This document shows, piece by piece, positions 13,567-21,921 of a stretch of 23,654 nucleotides of DNA. The stretch lies in IMG/VR virus record IMGVR_UViG_3300034407_000446, positions 1 to 23,654 of that record. One strand, written 5' to 3'. Every line of letters starts with the position of its first letter. The stretch's first letter is position 1. Position numbers and translations under genes: made by a program. The notes beneath the pieces are model-generated. The model was not told the origin of the DNA. It did not search any database and saw nothing but the letters and a program-made list of their open reading frames with translations. Source of the DNA: a virus.

Positions 13567-13715
13567 CTGATTTTCCTGAAGCAAGTTATCTTGAGGCAAA
13601 TCCAGACGTTAAAGAAGCTGTAGAGAATGGACAGTTTCGTGATGGTAAGCATCACTATGATGCATATGGCAAGAATGAAAACAGAAAGGGGTTAGAAGAA
13701 TGGGTGAAGACTTAA
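13563..13715 (+). CDS. 50-residue stand-alone NPDV-motif protein
   Basis: Starts on an ATGA overlap with the nuclease gene and ends inside the next gene. The product (50 residues) reads like one unit of the bacterial NPDV module: YLEANPDVKEAVENG, then F, HHYDAYGKNENR. In cellular proteins this motif (YLaaNPDV...HYxxxGxxEGR) occurs in tandem in large extracellular, calcium-binding or glycan-related proteins. Here it is a free single copy among replication genes. Its role is unknown; a compact helical protein-protein interface is a reasonable guess. Confidence 0.6.
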   Translation: MTDFPEASYLEANPDVKEAVENGQFRDGKHHYDAYGKNENRKGLEEWVKT

Positions 13716-13927
13716 CAGAACTAGAAGATGCAATTAAGGAAGCTGAGAAACAGCTATCTGAAATGAAACGTGAGTACAAAGAGAAGCGTACTGCTTCCTT
13801 ACGTGCTGCATTAGAGGCTAGAAAAGACATAGACTCTACAATACGTGAGGAGCTAAAGACGTTAGGTTATAATATAAATAACACAGGCTCTGGTGCATTT
13901 TCATTCTGGCATGGTAGAGCTTACTAA
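13700..13927 (+). CDS. Coiled-coil protein, 75 aa
   Basis: The ATG lies inside the preceding small gene (16-base overlap). Residues 3-50 form a long charged helix with heptad-like spacing (LTELEDAIKEAEKQLSEMKR), a probable coiled coil. It ends with a Gly/aromatic tail (GSGAFSFWHGRAY) that could be a docking segment. The ribosome-binding site is weak-to-moderate (aggggttagaag upstream). It lies directly before the resolvase gene. Family not recognised. Confidence 0.55.
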   Translation: MGEDLTELEDAIKEAEKQLSEMKREYKEKRTASLRAALEARKDIDSTIREELKTLGYNINNTGSGAFSFWHGRAY

Positions 13928-13933
13928 CACGTG

Positions 13934-14386
13934 ATGAACTACACAAAGTTCTCTCATGCAAGGAAGTATGGGTACAGGTCAGGCTTAGAGAAGAAACTCG
14001 CAGATGAACTTAAGGTTTTAAAAGTAAAGTTTTCATATGAAAGCCTTAAGATAGAGTGGGAAGACCTAGCCTACCGTACCTATACTCCTGATTTTGTACT
14101 GAATAATGGTATAATCATAGAGTCTAAGGGGATGTTTACTGCTGCCGATAGGCGTAAGCACCTTGCAATTAAGAGACAACATCCTAAACTGGATATAAGA
14201 TTTGTCTTTGAAAACAGTAGAAGAAAGCTACGTAAAGGAGCGAAGAGTACGTATGGAGAGTGGTGTTATAAGTATGGCTTACTGTATAGTAACAGAGTTA
14301 TACCTGAAGAATGGTTAAAAGAAAAAGGCAAGAACAAACACAAGAAGTTTATAGCCTTTACAGGAACTAAGAGGAGAATCGTATGA
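13934..14386 (+). CDS. T7 gp3-like endonuclease I (Holliday junction resolvase)
   Basis: 150 residues matching the T7 endonuclease I pattern throughout: YRSGLEKK, FSYE, YTPDFVLNNGIIIESKG, DRRKHL and DIRFVFENS, then TYGEWC and PEEW. The catalytic set is Glu19, Asp53, Glu63 and Lys65, corresponding to T7 Glu20, Asp55, Glu65 and Lys67. The enzyme forms a domain-swapped dimer that cuts four-way junctions and branched DNA, clearing replication intermediates for packaging and helping break down host DNA. GTG 13931 directly precedes ATG 13934 in frame; the ATG aligns better. The last bases overlap the next start (ATGA). Confidence 0.92.
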   Translation: MNYTKFSHARKYGYRSGLEKKLADELKVLKVKFSYESLKIEWEDLAYRTYTPDFVLNNGIIIESKGMFTAADRRKHLAIKRQHPKLDIRFVFENSRRKLRKGAKSTYGEWCYKYGLLYSNRVIPEEWLKEKGKNKHKKFIAFTGTKRRIV

Positions 14387-14745
14387 CAGAAGAAATAACA
14401 CCTGAGTTTGATCCTAATGATTTTGCAATACGATTGCGTCCTCATATGGTAGATGGCAAATGGAATGGTGATGTAGATATATGTATAATGTGGGATGACA
14501 AACACAAACTTACAGGAGAAGACTTTACAAAGCTAATGCATTTGACTAAAATGATTTGTGCTTCTGTGCCTATGATGGAGTACGATGAAGTACTAAGAAG
14601 CGACATAAGTAATTACGTAACAGACTACGAGAATGACACGTTACCAAAGACACATATAACTGAGCCTGTTCGGGCAGAAGTAACTAGTGTAGATGGTAAT
14701 GTAATACACCTAACATTTAACACTAAGACGAAAGGATCAGCATAA
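14383..14745 (+). CDS. Hypothetical protein, 120 aa
   Basis: Translation is coupled by an ATGA overlap. The product is acidic, without membrane segments. It has a plausible helix over MHLTKMICASVPMMEY and strand pairs such as RAEVTSVDGNVIHLTF near the end. No recognised motif. It lies in a group of short genes between the resolvase and the reductase, which in related phages mostly hold conserved proteins of unknown role. The stop overlaps the next ATG (TAATG). Confidence 0.6.
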   Translation: MTEEITPEFDPNDFAIRLRPHMVDGKWNGDVDICIMWDDKHKLTGEDFTKLMHLTKMICASVPMMEYDEVLRSDISNYVTDYENDTLPKTHITEPVRAEVTSVDGNVIHLTFNTKTKGSA

Positions 14746-15029
14746 TGGATACACTTACAATGGGCAATGAGACTATTACGATTAAAGATACCAGTGGGCC
14801 ATTTTCATTCTCATCTTTTGATATGGTAAATCATCCACCACACTATAATCAAAATGGGGTAGAGTGCATTGACGCTATCAGTGCTGCTACAGGTGATAAC
14901 TTTAAGTACTACCTGCAAGGTAACATAATGAAGTACTTATGGAGGTTTGATTACAAAGGTAAGGCTGTAGAGGATCTGAATAAAGCTAAGTGGTACTTAG
15001 ATAAACTAATAGAACACATGGATAAATAA
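14745..15029 (+). CDS. DUF3310 (SaV-like) protein
   Basis: 94 residues with the clear DUF3310 signature from residue 28: VNHPPHYNQNGVECIDAIS, then YLQGNIMKYLWRF, K-G-K-A-V-EDLNKAKWYLDKLIE. This small family is widespread in phages of all kinds, generally beside nucleotide-metabolism and replication genes; its activity is not established. The N-terminal 27 residues (TMGNETITIKDTSG) are variable. It is fully linked to its neighbours by TAATG at both ends. Confidence 0.85.
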   Translation: MDTLTMGNETITIKDTSGPFSFSSFDMVNHPPHYNQNGVECIDAISAATGDNFKYYLQGNIMKYLWRFDYKGKAVEDLNKAKWYLDKLIEHMDK

Positions 15030-15190
15030 TGAGAGTAAAAGTATTTATAACTTTAGACATTGACAAGGAGGAGTATCCAATGCCCTCTGATGGAGATGTC
15101 GCATCTGAAATAGGTGATGGCTTACGTGAATACATCCATGATGTAGAAGGCTTAGAGGTATCATCATTAAAAATTACTATGGAGAGATAG
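15029..15190 (+). CDS. Small conserved phage protein, 53 aa
   Basis: The ATG overlaps the DUF3310 stop. The 53-residue acidic product has a strand-helix-strand form: MRVKVFITLDIDKEEYPMP, then EIGDGLREYIHD and VSSLKITMER. I recall similar short proteins (KVxITLDID with a P-x-D) in many marine podoviruses next to replication genes, function unknown. The reductase starts two bases after its stop, and the purine-rich end (ggagag) doubles as that gene's ribosome-binding site. Confidence 0.65.
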   Translation: MRVKVFITLDIDKEEYPMPSDGDVASEIGDGLREYIHDVEGLEVSSLKITMER

Positions 15191-15192
15191 AC

Positions 15193-17151
15193 ATGCACAC
15201 AAATAATTATTTAAGTTCTGACTACCAAAATTTTATTGCGCTATCACGCTATGCCAGATGGAGAGAAGGTGATCAGAGGCGTGAAGGTTGGCTTGAGACA
15301 GTAGAGAGATACTTCAACTATCTTGAGAACTACGTAAAAGATAAGTATGGTTACACGATGCCTGATGATATACACAAGAAACTATCTAGTGCAGTACAGG
15401 ATTTAAATGTTATGCCAAGTATGAGAGCATTGATGACAGCAGGAGCACCATTGGATATATGCCACGTGCCTAGCTACAACTGTTCATACATGACAGTAGA
15501 TACGCCAAGAGTATTTGATGAATGCATGTACATACTTATGTGTGGTACAGGTGTTGGCTTCTCTGTTGAGAGACAGTACACAGATAAGCTACCCATAGTT
15601 AATGAAGAACTACATCATTCAGATACAGTAATTAAAGTAGGAGACTCACGTGTTGGATGGTCAAAGTCTCTCAAAGAATTACTAGCTATGTTATACTCTG
15701 GTCAGATACCTACATGGGATGTCAGTGCAGTACGTCCTGCTGGTGCTAGGCTAAAGACCTTTGGTGGTCGGGCATCTGGTCCTGCACCACTAGAAGATCT
15801 GTTTAACTTCTGCATTGAGAAGTTTAAAGGTGCAGTAGGACGTAGACTAACACCATTAGAGTGCCATGACATCATGTGTAAGATAGGTGAGGTGGTGGTA
15901 GTAGGTGGTGTAAGACGTAGTGCACTGATCAGCCTGTCAGATATTGATGACGATCAGATGCGCCATGCTAAATCAGGACAGTGGTGGGAGAATGAAGGAC
16001 AGAGAGCACTAGCTAACAACAGTGTAGCTTATAGCACTAAGCCTGACATGGGAACATTCATGCGAGAATGGACATCACTGTACGAAAGTCAATCTGGTGA
16101 GCGTGGTATATTCAACAGGCAGTCAGCAGTTAAACAGGTTAAAAAAACAGGTAGAAGACAATCTTTAAAAAGTTGGACAAATGAACCATATCTGTTTGGT
16201 TGTAACCCATGCTCTGAGATTATACTAAGACCATTTCAGTTCTGTAACCTATCGGAAGTAGTAGCACGTAATACTGATACACTTAAAACACTTAAAGAGA
16301 AAGTAAAGTTAGCTACTATACTAGGTACATTACAATCTACACTTACTGACTTTAGATATTTACGTAAGATATGGAAGACTAATACTGAGGAAGAAAGGTT
16401 GTTAGGTGTATCTCTTACAGGTATCATGGACTGTCCATTGTTAAATGGTAAGCAACAGAGAAACAATCTTCCTAAAGTATTAGAGGAACTAAAGAAAGTA
16501 GCTATAGATACCAACAAAAAAATAGCAAAGGCAATAGGTATCAACATGTCAGTAGCTATTACATGTGTTAAGCCATCAGGTACTGTATCACAGCTAGTAG
16601 ATAGTGCCAGTGGCATTCATGCAAGGCATAGTCCATACTACATCAGGACAGTACGTGCTGATAACAAAGACCCTATGACACAGTTCATGGTTGATATGGG
16701 TATACCTAATGAGCCTGACGTTACTAAGCCTTTAGACACTACAGTGTTTAGCTTTCCTACTATTGCACCAATAGGGGCTGTGACACGTAATGACATGACA
16801 GCAATAGAGCAGTTAAATCTGTGGCTAACATATCAAACACACTGGTGTGAACACAAACCATCTGTTACAATATCGGTTAAGCAGAACGAATGGATGGAAG
16901 TAGGAGCATGGGTGTATGAGAACTTTGATGATCTATCAGGCATTAGCTTCCTACCTTACAGCGAGCATGTGTATAAGCAAGCTCCCTACCAAGAGGTAGA
17001 TAAGTCTACATGCATGGAGATGGTTAAGCGTATGCCAAGCAGAATAGATTGGAGTAAGCTATCCGACTATGAAAAGGAAGATGGCACATCAGGAGGCAGG
17101 GAACTAGCCTGTTCAGCAGGGGTGTGTGAAGTTGTTGATTTAACTACATAA
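15193..17151 (+). CDS. nrdJ: Monomeric class II (B12-dependent) ribonucleotide reductase
   Basis: 652 residues of the RTPR type (Lactobacillus leichmannii model). Key residues have the right spacing: Cys97 (YNCSYM, for Cys119), Asn338-x-Cys340-x-Glu342 (NPCSEI, for Asn406, Cys408, Glu410), Cys351 (eleven after Cys340, for Cys419), and the C-terminal reducing pair Cys640/Cys645 (ACSAGVCE, for Cys731/Cys736). KPSGT is also present. The enzyme uses adenosylcobalamin to form the Cys340 thiyl radical and reduces ribonucleoside triphosphates, supplying dNTPs without oxygen or iron, which suits marine hosts. At about 90 residues shorter than the model it is a reduced form. A bacterial host must supply or import B12. 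Confidence 0.93.
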   Translation: MHTNNYLSSDYQNFIALSRYARWREGDQRREGWLETVERYFNYLENYVKDKYGYTMPDDIHKKLSSAVQDLNVMPSMRALMTAGAPLDICHVPSYNCSYMTVDTPRVFDECMYILMCGTGVGFSVERQYTDKLPIVNEELHHSDTVIKVGDSRVGWSKSLKELLAMLYSGQIPTWDVSAVRPAGARLKTFGGRASGPAPLEDLFNFCIEKFKGAVGRRLTPLECHDIMCKIGEVVVVGGVRRSALISLSDIDDDQMRHAKSGQWWENEGQRALANNSVAYSTKPDMGTFMREWTSLYESQSGERGIFNRQSAVKQVKKTGRRQSLKSWTNEPYLFGCNPCSEIILRPFQFCNLSEVVARNTDTLKTLKEKVKLATILGTLQSTLTDFRYLRKIWKTNTEEERLLGVSLTGIMDCPLLNGKQQRNNLPKVLEELKKVAIDTNKKIAKAIGINMSVAITCVKPSGTVSQLVDSASGIHARHSPYYIRTVRADNKDPMTQFMVDMGIPNEPDVTKPLDTTVFSFPTIAPIGAVTRNDMTAIEQLNLWLTYQTHWCEHKPSVTISVKQNEWMEVGAWVYENFDDLSGISFLPYSEHVYKQAPYQEVDKSTCMEMVKRMPSRIDWSKLSDYEKEDGTSGGRELACSAGVCEVVDLTT

Positions 17152-17163
17152 GGAGTATATAAT

Positions 17164-17640
17164 ATGATTGCACTAGATATAACAGACGATATGGTAATGG
17201 AAGCTAGGCACAAGATGTTAGAGATGGGCATGTTACAGCAGTCCATCTTGAATGGTGGAGGTACACTAGCAGGTTTCATAGGGGAGCAGGTAGCTCTGAA
17301 AGTAATGGGAGGTAAGTGGTTGAACACTTATGACTATGACATTATGCTTGACAATGGTAAGACAGTAGACGTAAAGACAAAGCAGACAAGTGTACCTCCA
17401 CTAAGTCATTACGAATGTTCTGTGGCTAAGTTAAACACCAGACAGAAGTGTGACATGTATGCCTTTGTACGTGTTAAGAAAGATCTTAGCACTGCATGGT
17501 TCTTAGGTAGTAAGGATAAGATAGAGTACTTTGATAAAGCTGTGTTTAAAAAGAAAGGCGATAAAGATGGTGACAATAACTTTGTTATCAGGTCTGATTG
17601 TTATAATATGGCAATTACTGAATTGGATCAACCGAATTAG
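17164..17640 (+). CDS. PD-(D/E)XK nuclease-like protein
   Basis: 158 residues. FIGEQVALK (38-46) supplies Glu41 in the first helix, and YDYDIMLDNGKTVDVKTK (56-73) gives Asp59 and Asp69-x-Lys71. With the strand spacing these fit a restriction-fold nuclease core. After it come QTSVPP and a strand-rich C-terminal half ending in DCYNM. The family is common in phages next to the reductase gene; the substrate is unknown, but a role in host DNA breakdown or DNA repair is reasonable. aaggag precedes the ATG. Confidence 0.75.
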   Translation: MIALDITDDMVMEARHKMLEMGMLQQSILNGGGTLAGFIGEQVALKVMGGKWLNTYDYDIMLDNGKTVDVKTKQTSVPPLSHYECSVAKLNTRQKCDMYAFVRVKKDLSTAWFLGSKDKIEYFDKAVFKKKGDKDGDNNFVIRSDCYNMAITELDQPN

Positions 17641-17654
17641 CAGGGAGAAGTAGT

Positions 17655-17864
17655 ATGCGTAGAGGACTAAATAAGAATGATGCACCACTAAAAATACAGT
17701 GGCGTAGAGGTTACGATGCTTTCTACAGGGGAGCAAAGTATACTAACCCCTACAAAGAAAACTCCATGCAATCTAGAGAGTGGGAACGTGGTTATAACAA
17801 GGCCTACTTTGAGACACTACGAAAGGTGAAGCATGAAGAGCAACTTAGAACAGTCGGCACTTAA
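17655..17864 (+). CDS. Ribosome modulation factor-like (RMF/CrpP family) protein
   Basis: 69 basic residues. The pattern G19-Y-x-A-x3-G26, N31-P-Y33, W43-x2-G46-Y and A50 follows E. coli RMF, as I recall it (RGYQAGIAG, CPYQ, QWLGGWREA). RMF binds near the anti-Shine-Dalgarno region of 16S rRNA and turns 70S ribosomes into silent 100S dimers; CrpP is a related short protein. This copy has a longer C-terminal helix (KVKHEEQLRT). A phage version could hold back host translation or protect ribosomes during starvation. Ribosome-binding site gggag. The spacing NPY-to-W differs slightly from RMF, so family membership is good but activity is inferred. Confidence 0.65.
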   Translation: MRRGLNKNDAPLKIQWRRGYDAFYRGAKYTNPYKENSMQSREWERGYNKAYFETLRKVKHEEQLRTVGT

Positions 17865-17871
17865 CTGGTTG

Positions 17872-17877
17872 AAGGAG
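17872..17877 (+). promoter_or_regulatory. Ribosome-binding site selecting the MazG-like start at 17887
   Basis: AAGGAG lies 9 bases before ATG 17887, where the conserved family N-terminus begins. The in-frame ATG at 17833 has no such site, and ATG 17882 is out of frame. Confidence 0.65.
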
Positions 17878-17886
17878 AGATATGCA

Positions 17887-18216
17887 ATGTTAGATTTTAA
17901 TGATTACCAAAAGATCGCACAGACAACAGCTATATATCCACGAGAATATAAGATTACATATCCAGCTTTAGGTTTAGTTGGGGAAGCAGGTGAGGTAGCT
18001 AATAAGGTAAAGAAACTTATTAGGGATGGTGAAGATACCATGCCTCACGATTGGAAGGAACAACTAGCATCAGAGATAGGTGATGTACTGTGGTACTGTG
18101 CAGCACTGGCATCTGATCTTGACATGTCGTTAAGTGTTATAGCTAAACAGAATAAGGATAAGCTAGAAGCTAGGTTAAAGAAAGGTACGATACAGGGTAG
18201 TGGAGATAAGCGTTAG
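17887..18216 (+). CDS. MazG-like nucleotide pyrophosphohydrolase
   Basis: 109 residues. The metal-binding set is Glu33 and Glu36 (LVGEAGEVANKVKK), Glu63 and Asp66 (EIGDVLWY), the E-x2-E...E-x2-D arrangement of MazG/dUTPase-type all-alpha pyrophosphatases. The N-terminus MLDFNDYQKIAQTTAIYP is the usual opening of the phage and bacterial form. Such enzymes remove pyrophosphate from NTPs or damaged nucleotides. In phages, MazG has been proposed to hydrolyse ppGpp or to adjust dNTP pools, which would fit the reductase upstream. The gene ends on the stop of the convergent virion gene (4-base overlap). Confidence 0.88.
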   Translation: MLDFNDYQKIAQTTAIYPREYKITYPALGLVGEAGEVANKVKKLIRDGEDTMPHDWKEQLASEIGDVLWYCAALASDLDMSLSVIAKQNKDKLEARLKKGTIQGSGDKR

Positions 18217-21200
18217 TTACTTATCATAGACCTACCTAATGCCGCCGCAGTAGCAAGATGATCTACATCAGGTTCTATTCTCTGTTGTTCTAAAACTGTT
18301 TTACCATACATAGTTTTATATATATCATCTGCTAATGCACGGCCTCTTCTACCAGTTTTAATCCACTCCCCTCTACTAAAAGGAGTCGGTCCAGATCCAC
18401 CTTGTACATCACGTGCGGCTACTTCTCCTAAAGATTTAGCCACTTGATTTAAACTGTTAAGTCTTTTACGTATTTCATTTTCCTGTTGTGGCCTACTAAG
18501 TTTCTTATACACTCTAGACTCTACGAGCTTACCTAATTCACTCTCTACAAATGGACCTAGATATTTATTTACATGACCAGCTGCAATCTTATCACCAGTA
18601 TTTACAGTAAGTGTGAATGATTTCATGCCATGTTTTTCTAGTTCTCTTTCAATAGAGTTAAATCTTTCACGTGTAGTTGTACCAAAGAAAGCTCTCATTA
18701 GTGAGTCTTGTCTATATCTATAGTCTGCTCTAGTTGTTTGTTCTTTGGGAGGCAGGGATTGTTTTAGTATGGGTATTCTATATGTATATCTATTTAAGGT
18801 TGCATCACCTACACGTTCAAAGAAACCCTCTCCCTCTACCTGTGCAGGATCTCTCTGCATTGCTTCTTGATCATCAAAGAAAGATAATACATCTGACAGA
18901 AAACCCAAACCTGTTAATGGTCTTCCAGTTACTTCACCTAGATAGTTACCAATCTTATCTGCTATTCTCTCATTAGCAATTTTATCTGTACCACCCTCTG
19001 TGATACCTTCTAAAATAAGTTTAACTATTGCTTCAGATGTACCTGCATAATCTCCTGTTCTATACCTAACACCTGTATAGTCTTTTGCAAACTGTAGAAA
19101 ATCTACTCCTGTTCCTACTGACAGACCTTCATCGTTATTCCTAATCATCTTGTGTATTATTTTACCTAGAGCTAGATGTGCTCCAATAGGCCAGAATCTT
19201 TGCATGTCGTACTGTCTGCCATCATCAGCTTTGATTACAGTTGGAGGTAAGTCACCATCTCCTTGTTCGTACATATACTCTGCATATTTAACTGATGAAA
19301 TTAGTAGACCTGTACCTACTATAGCTTTCCCTAAACGATCTCTTGCGTACTGCATATCAGCAGGTGTTGTCGCATCCAGCATTTCATCGCCCTGTTTTTT
19401 TAACATTTTATTAACCATCATAGTAACAGCGTTCTTAGTTCCTTTAGCACCTTTCATAATTCCTCTACCAGAAGGGATAGCACCTAAAGGACTGTATGCT
19501 AACTGGTGCGCTATAGCATTAACTGTAAATCTTGCATATGGGAACTGTCCTGTTCCAATACCGGGAACAAAAGGTAGAGCTTCTACTAAACGAACAGCAC
19601 CATTACCAGCCCCTTCTAAAAACCCACCGCCCTGTTTCCAACTACGAGGCATAGAGGCAAATGTAGCTTGCATAGCGTCACGTGCACTAGCTTTTAATAC
19701 ATCTGTAGTTAGCTCTGCTTCCCTCGCCACAAGCTCATCGAAGCTAACACCAGTACGTCTTAACTTTCTATCTACTGAAGCTGCAAAGATTGCTCGTCTA
19801 CCATACACATCTACTACCATATTTAAATGGTTTGCTAATGTAGAAAATTTACTTAGTCCTGAATTATTATCAAAGCCACTCATTGATCTATCTATAGTTC
19901 TAGCTATATTAGGATTATGTTTAAGTAAATACTCTGTCATCTCCTGTGCTAGTTGCGGATTATCTAAAAATAGAAATGGTGCAAGTGTGTCTTTAGTCAT
20001 GTTACTAAATCCATTAATCACACCTTTAGCAGATGCCTGACCTGTAGCAATACTTTTAGCAGATCTACCCAAGTGATACAGTGTTGTTTCAAAAGCATTA
20101 GCAGCAGCTTGAAATGTCTGTGTACCCATGAGAGAAGCTAAGTTAGCAGCCGTAGTACCTAACTGTACAACTGCTAATGCTCTACCTTCACGATCTAATC
20201 TTTTTATGCCTTCATAAAACCAGTTATTATACTGTGTTCTAGCTGGGTTATTTGATAATTGATCTAGTGCTTTAGCAAAATCCTCATTTATAAGTTTTCC
20301 ATCTGCACCTTTTTTATTTCTCCATGCTTCTATCCGCTTACCTAAAGGACCGAGCATACCTATAGCTTTACCACTTTCAGACCACGATACAGCAGTCATT
20401 GCTTCAAAAGACTCTACATCTATTCCTGCTTTTGCTAGAGCTTTATCTAATAAATCAGGATCTAATTCTCTAGCAGTAGATGTTTTAGTAATAGTTCTAA
20501 CCATCTCATTTACTTTTAACTTTGAGAACTGATCTACAGACATACCTAGATCGTTAGCTAATTTATTTACCTCACCTCTAACTTCATAGTCTTTAAATAT
20601 AGTTTCAGCTACAGTAGTTATTCTGGCTAGTACTTCATTCTTTACTTTAACATCTAATAAATCTAAATTTTCTGCATTACCTAGATCGTCTAGTAGTTTT
20701 TTACCGTCTATAGGATTTACTAATGTATTGGATAGTTGCTCTACATCAAACAGTTCACCCTGACCAGTTTGTTTACTTTCTACATTTTCTATTATTAGGT
20801 TAGACTGTTCAGCATTTTGTTTAGAGTCTTCTTTTATCTTACTAGCTTTTTCTTTTCTTAACTTTTTCTGGTATGCTAATCGCTCACTTAAATCTGCAAA
20901 CTCTGCTTTCTGAACTGATCCATATCCTACCGCACCAAAGATACCACCTGTTACCCCTGCTATAGCAGTAGTTGTAGGATCTATTTCCCTATCTTCAGAT
21001 TCTAAGTTGGCTTGTTGTAATGTTTGTATGCCTACAGATCTAGTAGCCTCTCCTAATCCCTCTACAGTAGCACCTATCTTTGCACCTCTAGCAAATCCTA
21101 CAGATTTAGCTTTTGCTAGTGCTGCTTTTCTACCTTGAGTCATTAATGTTTTCTTCACTACCTCTACTGCACTTTTAGAAAAGAATTTACCAACAAGACC

Positions 21201-21908
21201 TGTGAGGAGTACGACAGGATCAGTAACATTGTACCATAAGAAGTCTATTAATGCTGACTTAGTATCTCCACCTCCTTTTTCAAAGAAAGCAGGTATATTA
21301 TTTTCTACATCTATAAATAAATCTACAAAGTTATCTCGCTCTTCTACTGAAGCAGTACGTAACCAATCTAATTCTGATCCTAGATTAATAAGGTTAGATT
21401 CCATAGCACGTTTTGCAGTTAAAAATCTTTCAAGGTATTCTGTATTTGTCTGGTTCTCTTGTTGTCTTCCTTCTTTTCCATACCGCGCTTCAAAATGTTT
21501 ACGTAACATATCCATACGATTATTATCAGCAGACCATTCAGCTACAGATATTTTAATCTCTTCTGGTTCTGCTTTTAATTCCATACCAGACATAAGACTA
21601 CGAGGTTGCGCTCTCTCTTTTATTGCCTGTGGAGGTAAGTCTCTTCCTGCTCTAGATACATATTCAGGAGGGTCAATGTCTAATTCATCCTGACCTAACT
21701 CTTCCTGTGCTTGCACATTTTCTTTTTGTTTTTGAGGAGCGTCTAAATCTACATCTATGAGTTTATCATCATCATTATCATCTGTGTTTTTATCCATAGC
21801 CACAGATAAATCTACATCTTTAAGCTCATCATCATTTATATTTTTATCCATAACCACAGATAAATCTACATCTTTAAGCTCATCAATAGGTTCAGTTTCT
21901 AAAGACAT
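18213..21908 (-). CDS. Large internal virion (ejection) protein, 1231 aa
   Basis: A 1231-residue leftward protein, first of the virion block reached from this side. The N-terminal 65 residues are very acidic with an 18-residue tandem repeat (DELKDVDLSV-MDKN). Residues about 240-360 have Gly/Ala-rich amphipathic stretches (ARGAKIGATVEGLGEA, IAGVTGGIFGAVGYG). Later parts are helix-rich with Arg/Lys. Length, composition and a neighbouring second large helical protein match podoviral internal core proteins such as T7 gp15/gp16, which are injected into the envelope with the DNA. I see no lysozyme or transglycosylase motif. The name is inference from size and context; no specific family is recognised. 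Confidence 0.6.
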   Translation of the reverse strand: MSLETEPIDELKDVDLSVVMDKNINDDELKDVDLSVAMDKNTDDNDDDKLIDVDLDAPQKQKENVQAQEELGQDELDIDPPEYVSRAGRDLPPQAIKERAQPRSLMSGMELKAEPEEIKISVAEWSADNNRMDMLRKHFEARYGKEGRQQENQTNTEYLERFLTAKRAMESNLINLGSELDWLRTASVEERDNFVDLFIDVENNIPAFFEKGGGDTKSALIDFLWYNVTDPVVLLTGLVGKFFSKSAVEVVKKTLMTQGRKAALAKAKSVGFARGAKIGATVEGLGEATRSVGIQTLQQANLESEDREIDPTTTAIAGVTGGIFGAVGYGSVQKAEFADLSERLAYQKKLRKEKASKIKEDSKQNAEQSNLIIENVESKQTGQGELFDVEQLSNTLVNPIDGKKLLDDLGNAENLDLLDVKVKNEVLARITTVAETIFKDYEVRGEVNKLANDLGMSVDQFSKLKVNEMVRTITKTSTARELDPDLLDKALAKAGIDVESFEAMTAVSWSESGKAIGMLGPLGKRIEAWRNKKGADGKLINEDFAKALDQLSNNPARTQYNNWFYEGIKRLDREGRALAVVQLGTTAANLASLMGTQTFQAAANAFETTLYHLGRSAKSIATGQASAKGVINGFSNMTKDTLAPFLFLDNPQLAQEMTEYLLKHNPNIARTIDRSMSGFDNNSGLSKFSTLANHLNMVVDVYGRRAIFAASVDRKLRRTGVSFDELVAREAELTTDVLKASARDAMQATFASMPRSWKQGGGFLEGAGNGAVRLVEALPFVPGIGTGQFPYARFTVNAIAHQLAYSPLGAIPSGRGIMKGAKGTKNAVTMMVNKMLKKQGDEMLDATTPADMQYARDRLGKAIVGTGLLISSVKYAEYMYEQGDGDLPPTVIKADDGRQYDMQRFWPIGAHLALGKIIHKMIRNNDEGLSVGTGVDFLQFAKDYTGVRYRTGDYAGTSEAIVKLILEGITEGGTDKIANERIADKIGNYLGEVTGRPLTGLGFLSDVLSFFDDQEAMQRDPAQVEGEGFFERVGDATLNRYTYRIPILKQSLPPKEQTTRADYRYRQDSLMRAFFGTTTRERFNSIERELEKHGMKSFTLTVNTGDKIAAGHVNKYLGPFVESELGKLVESRVYKKLSRPQQENEIRKRLNSLNQVAKSLGEVAARDVQGGSGPTPFSRGEWIKTGRRGRALADDIYKTMYGKTVLEQQRIEPDVDHLATAAALGRSMISN
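21785..21900 (-). repeat. 54-bp tandem repeat encoding acidic 18-residue units
   Basis: Two nearly identical 54-base copies (starting near 21791 and 21845 on the + strand) encode DELKDVDLSV-x-MDKN repeats in the large virion protein. A third, degenerate copy (KLIDVDLDA) lies further along. Being a multiple of 18 codons, copy number changes keep the frame. Confidence 0.8.
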
Positions 21909-21921
21909 TATATAATCCTAA

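Noticed and set aside
19150-20040. 296-residue open frame on the + strand
   Set aside because: Lies entirely antisense to the large virion protein; composition (Pro/Ser/Cys-rich) is typical of a shadow frame.
21202-21693. 163-residue open frame on the + strand
   Set aside because: Antisense to the large virion protein, no ribosome-binding site, Ser/Arg-rich shadow.
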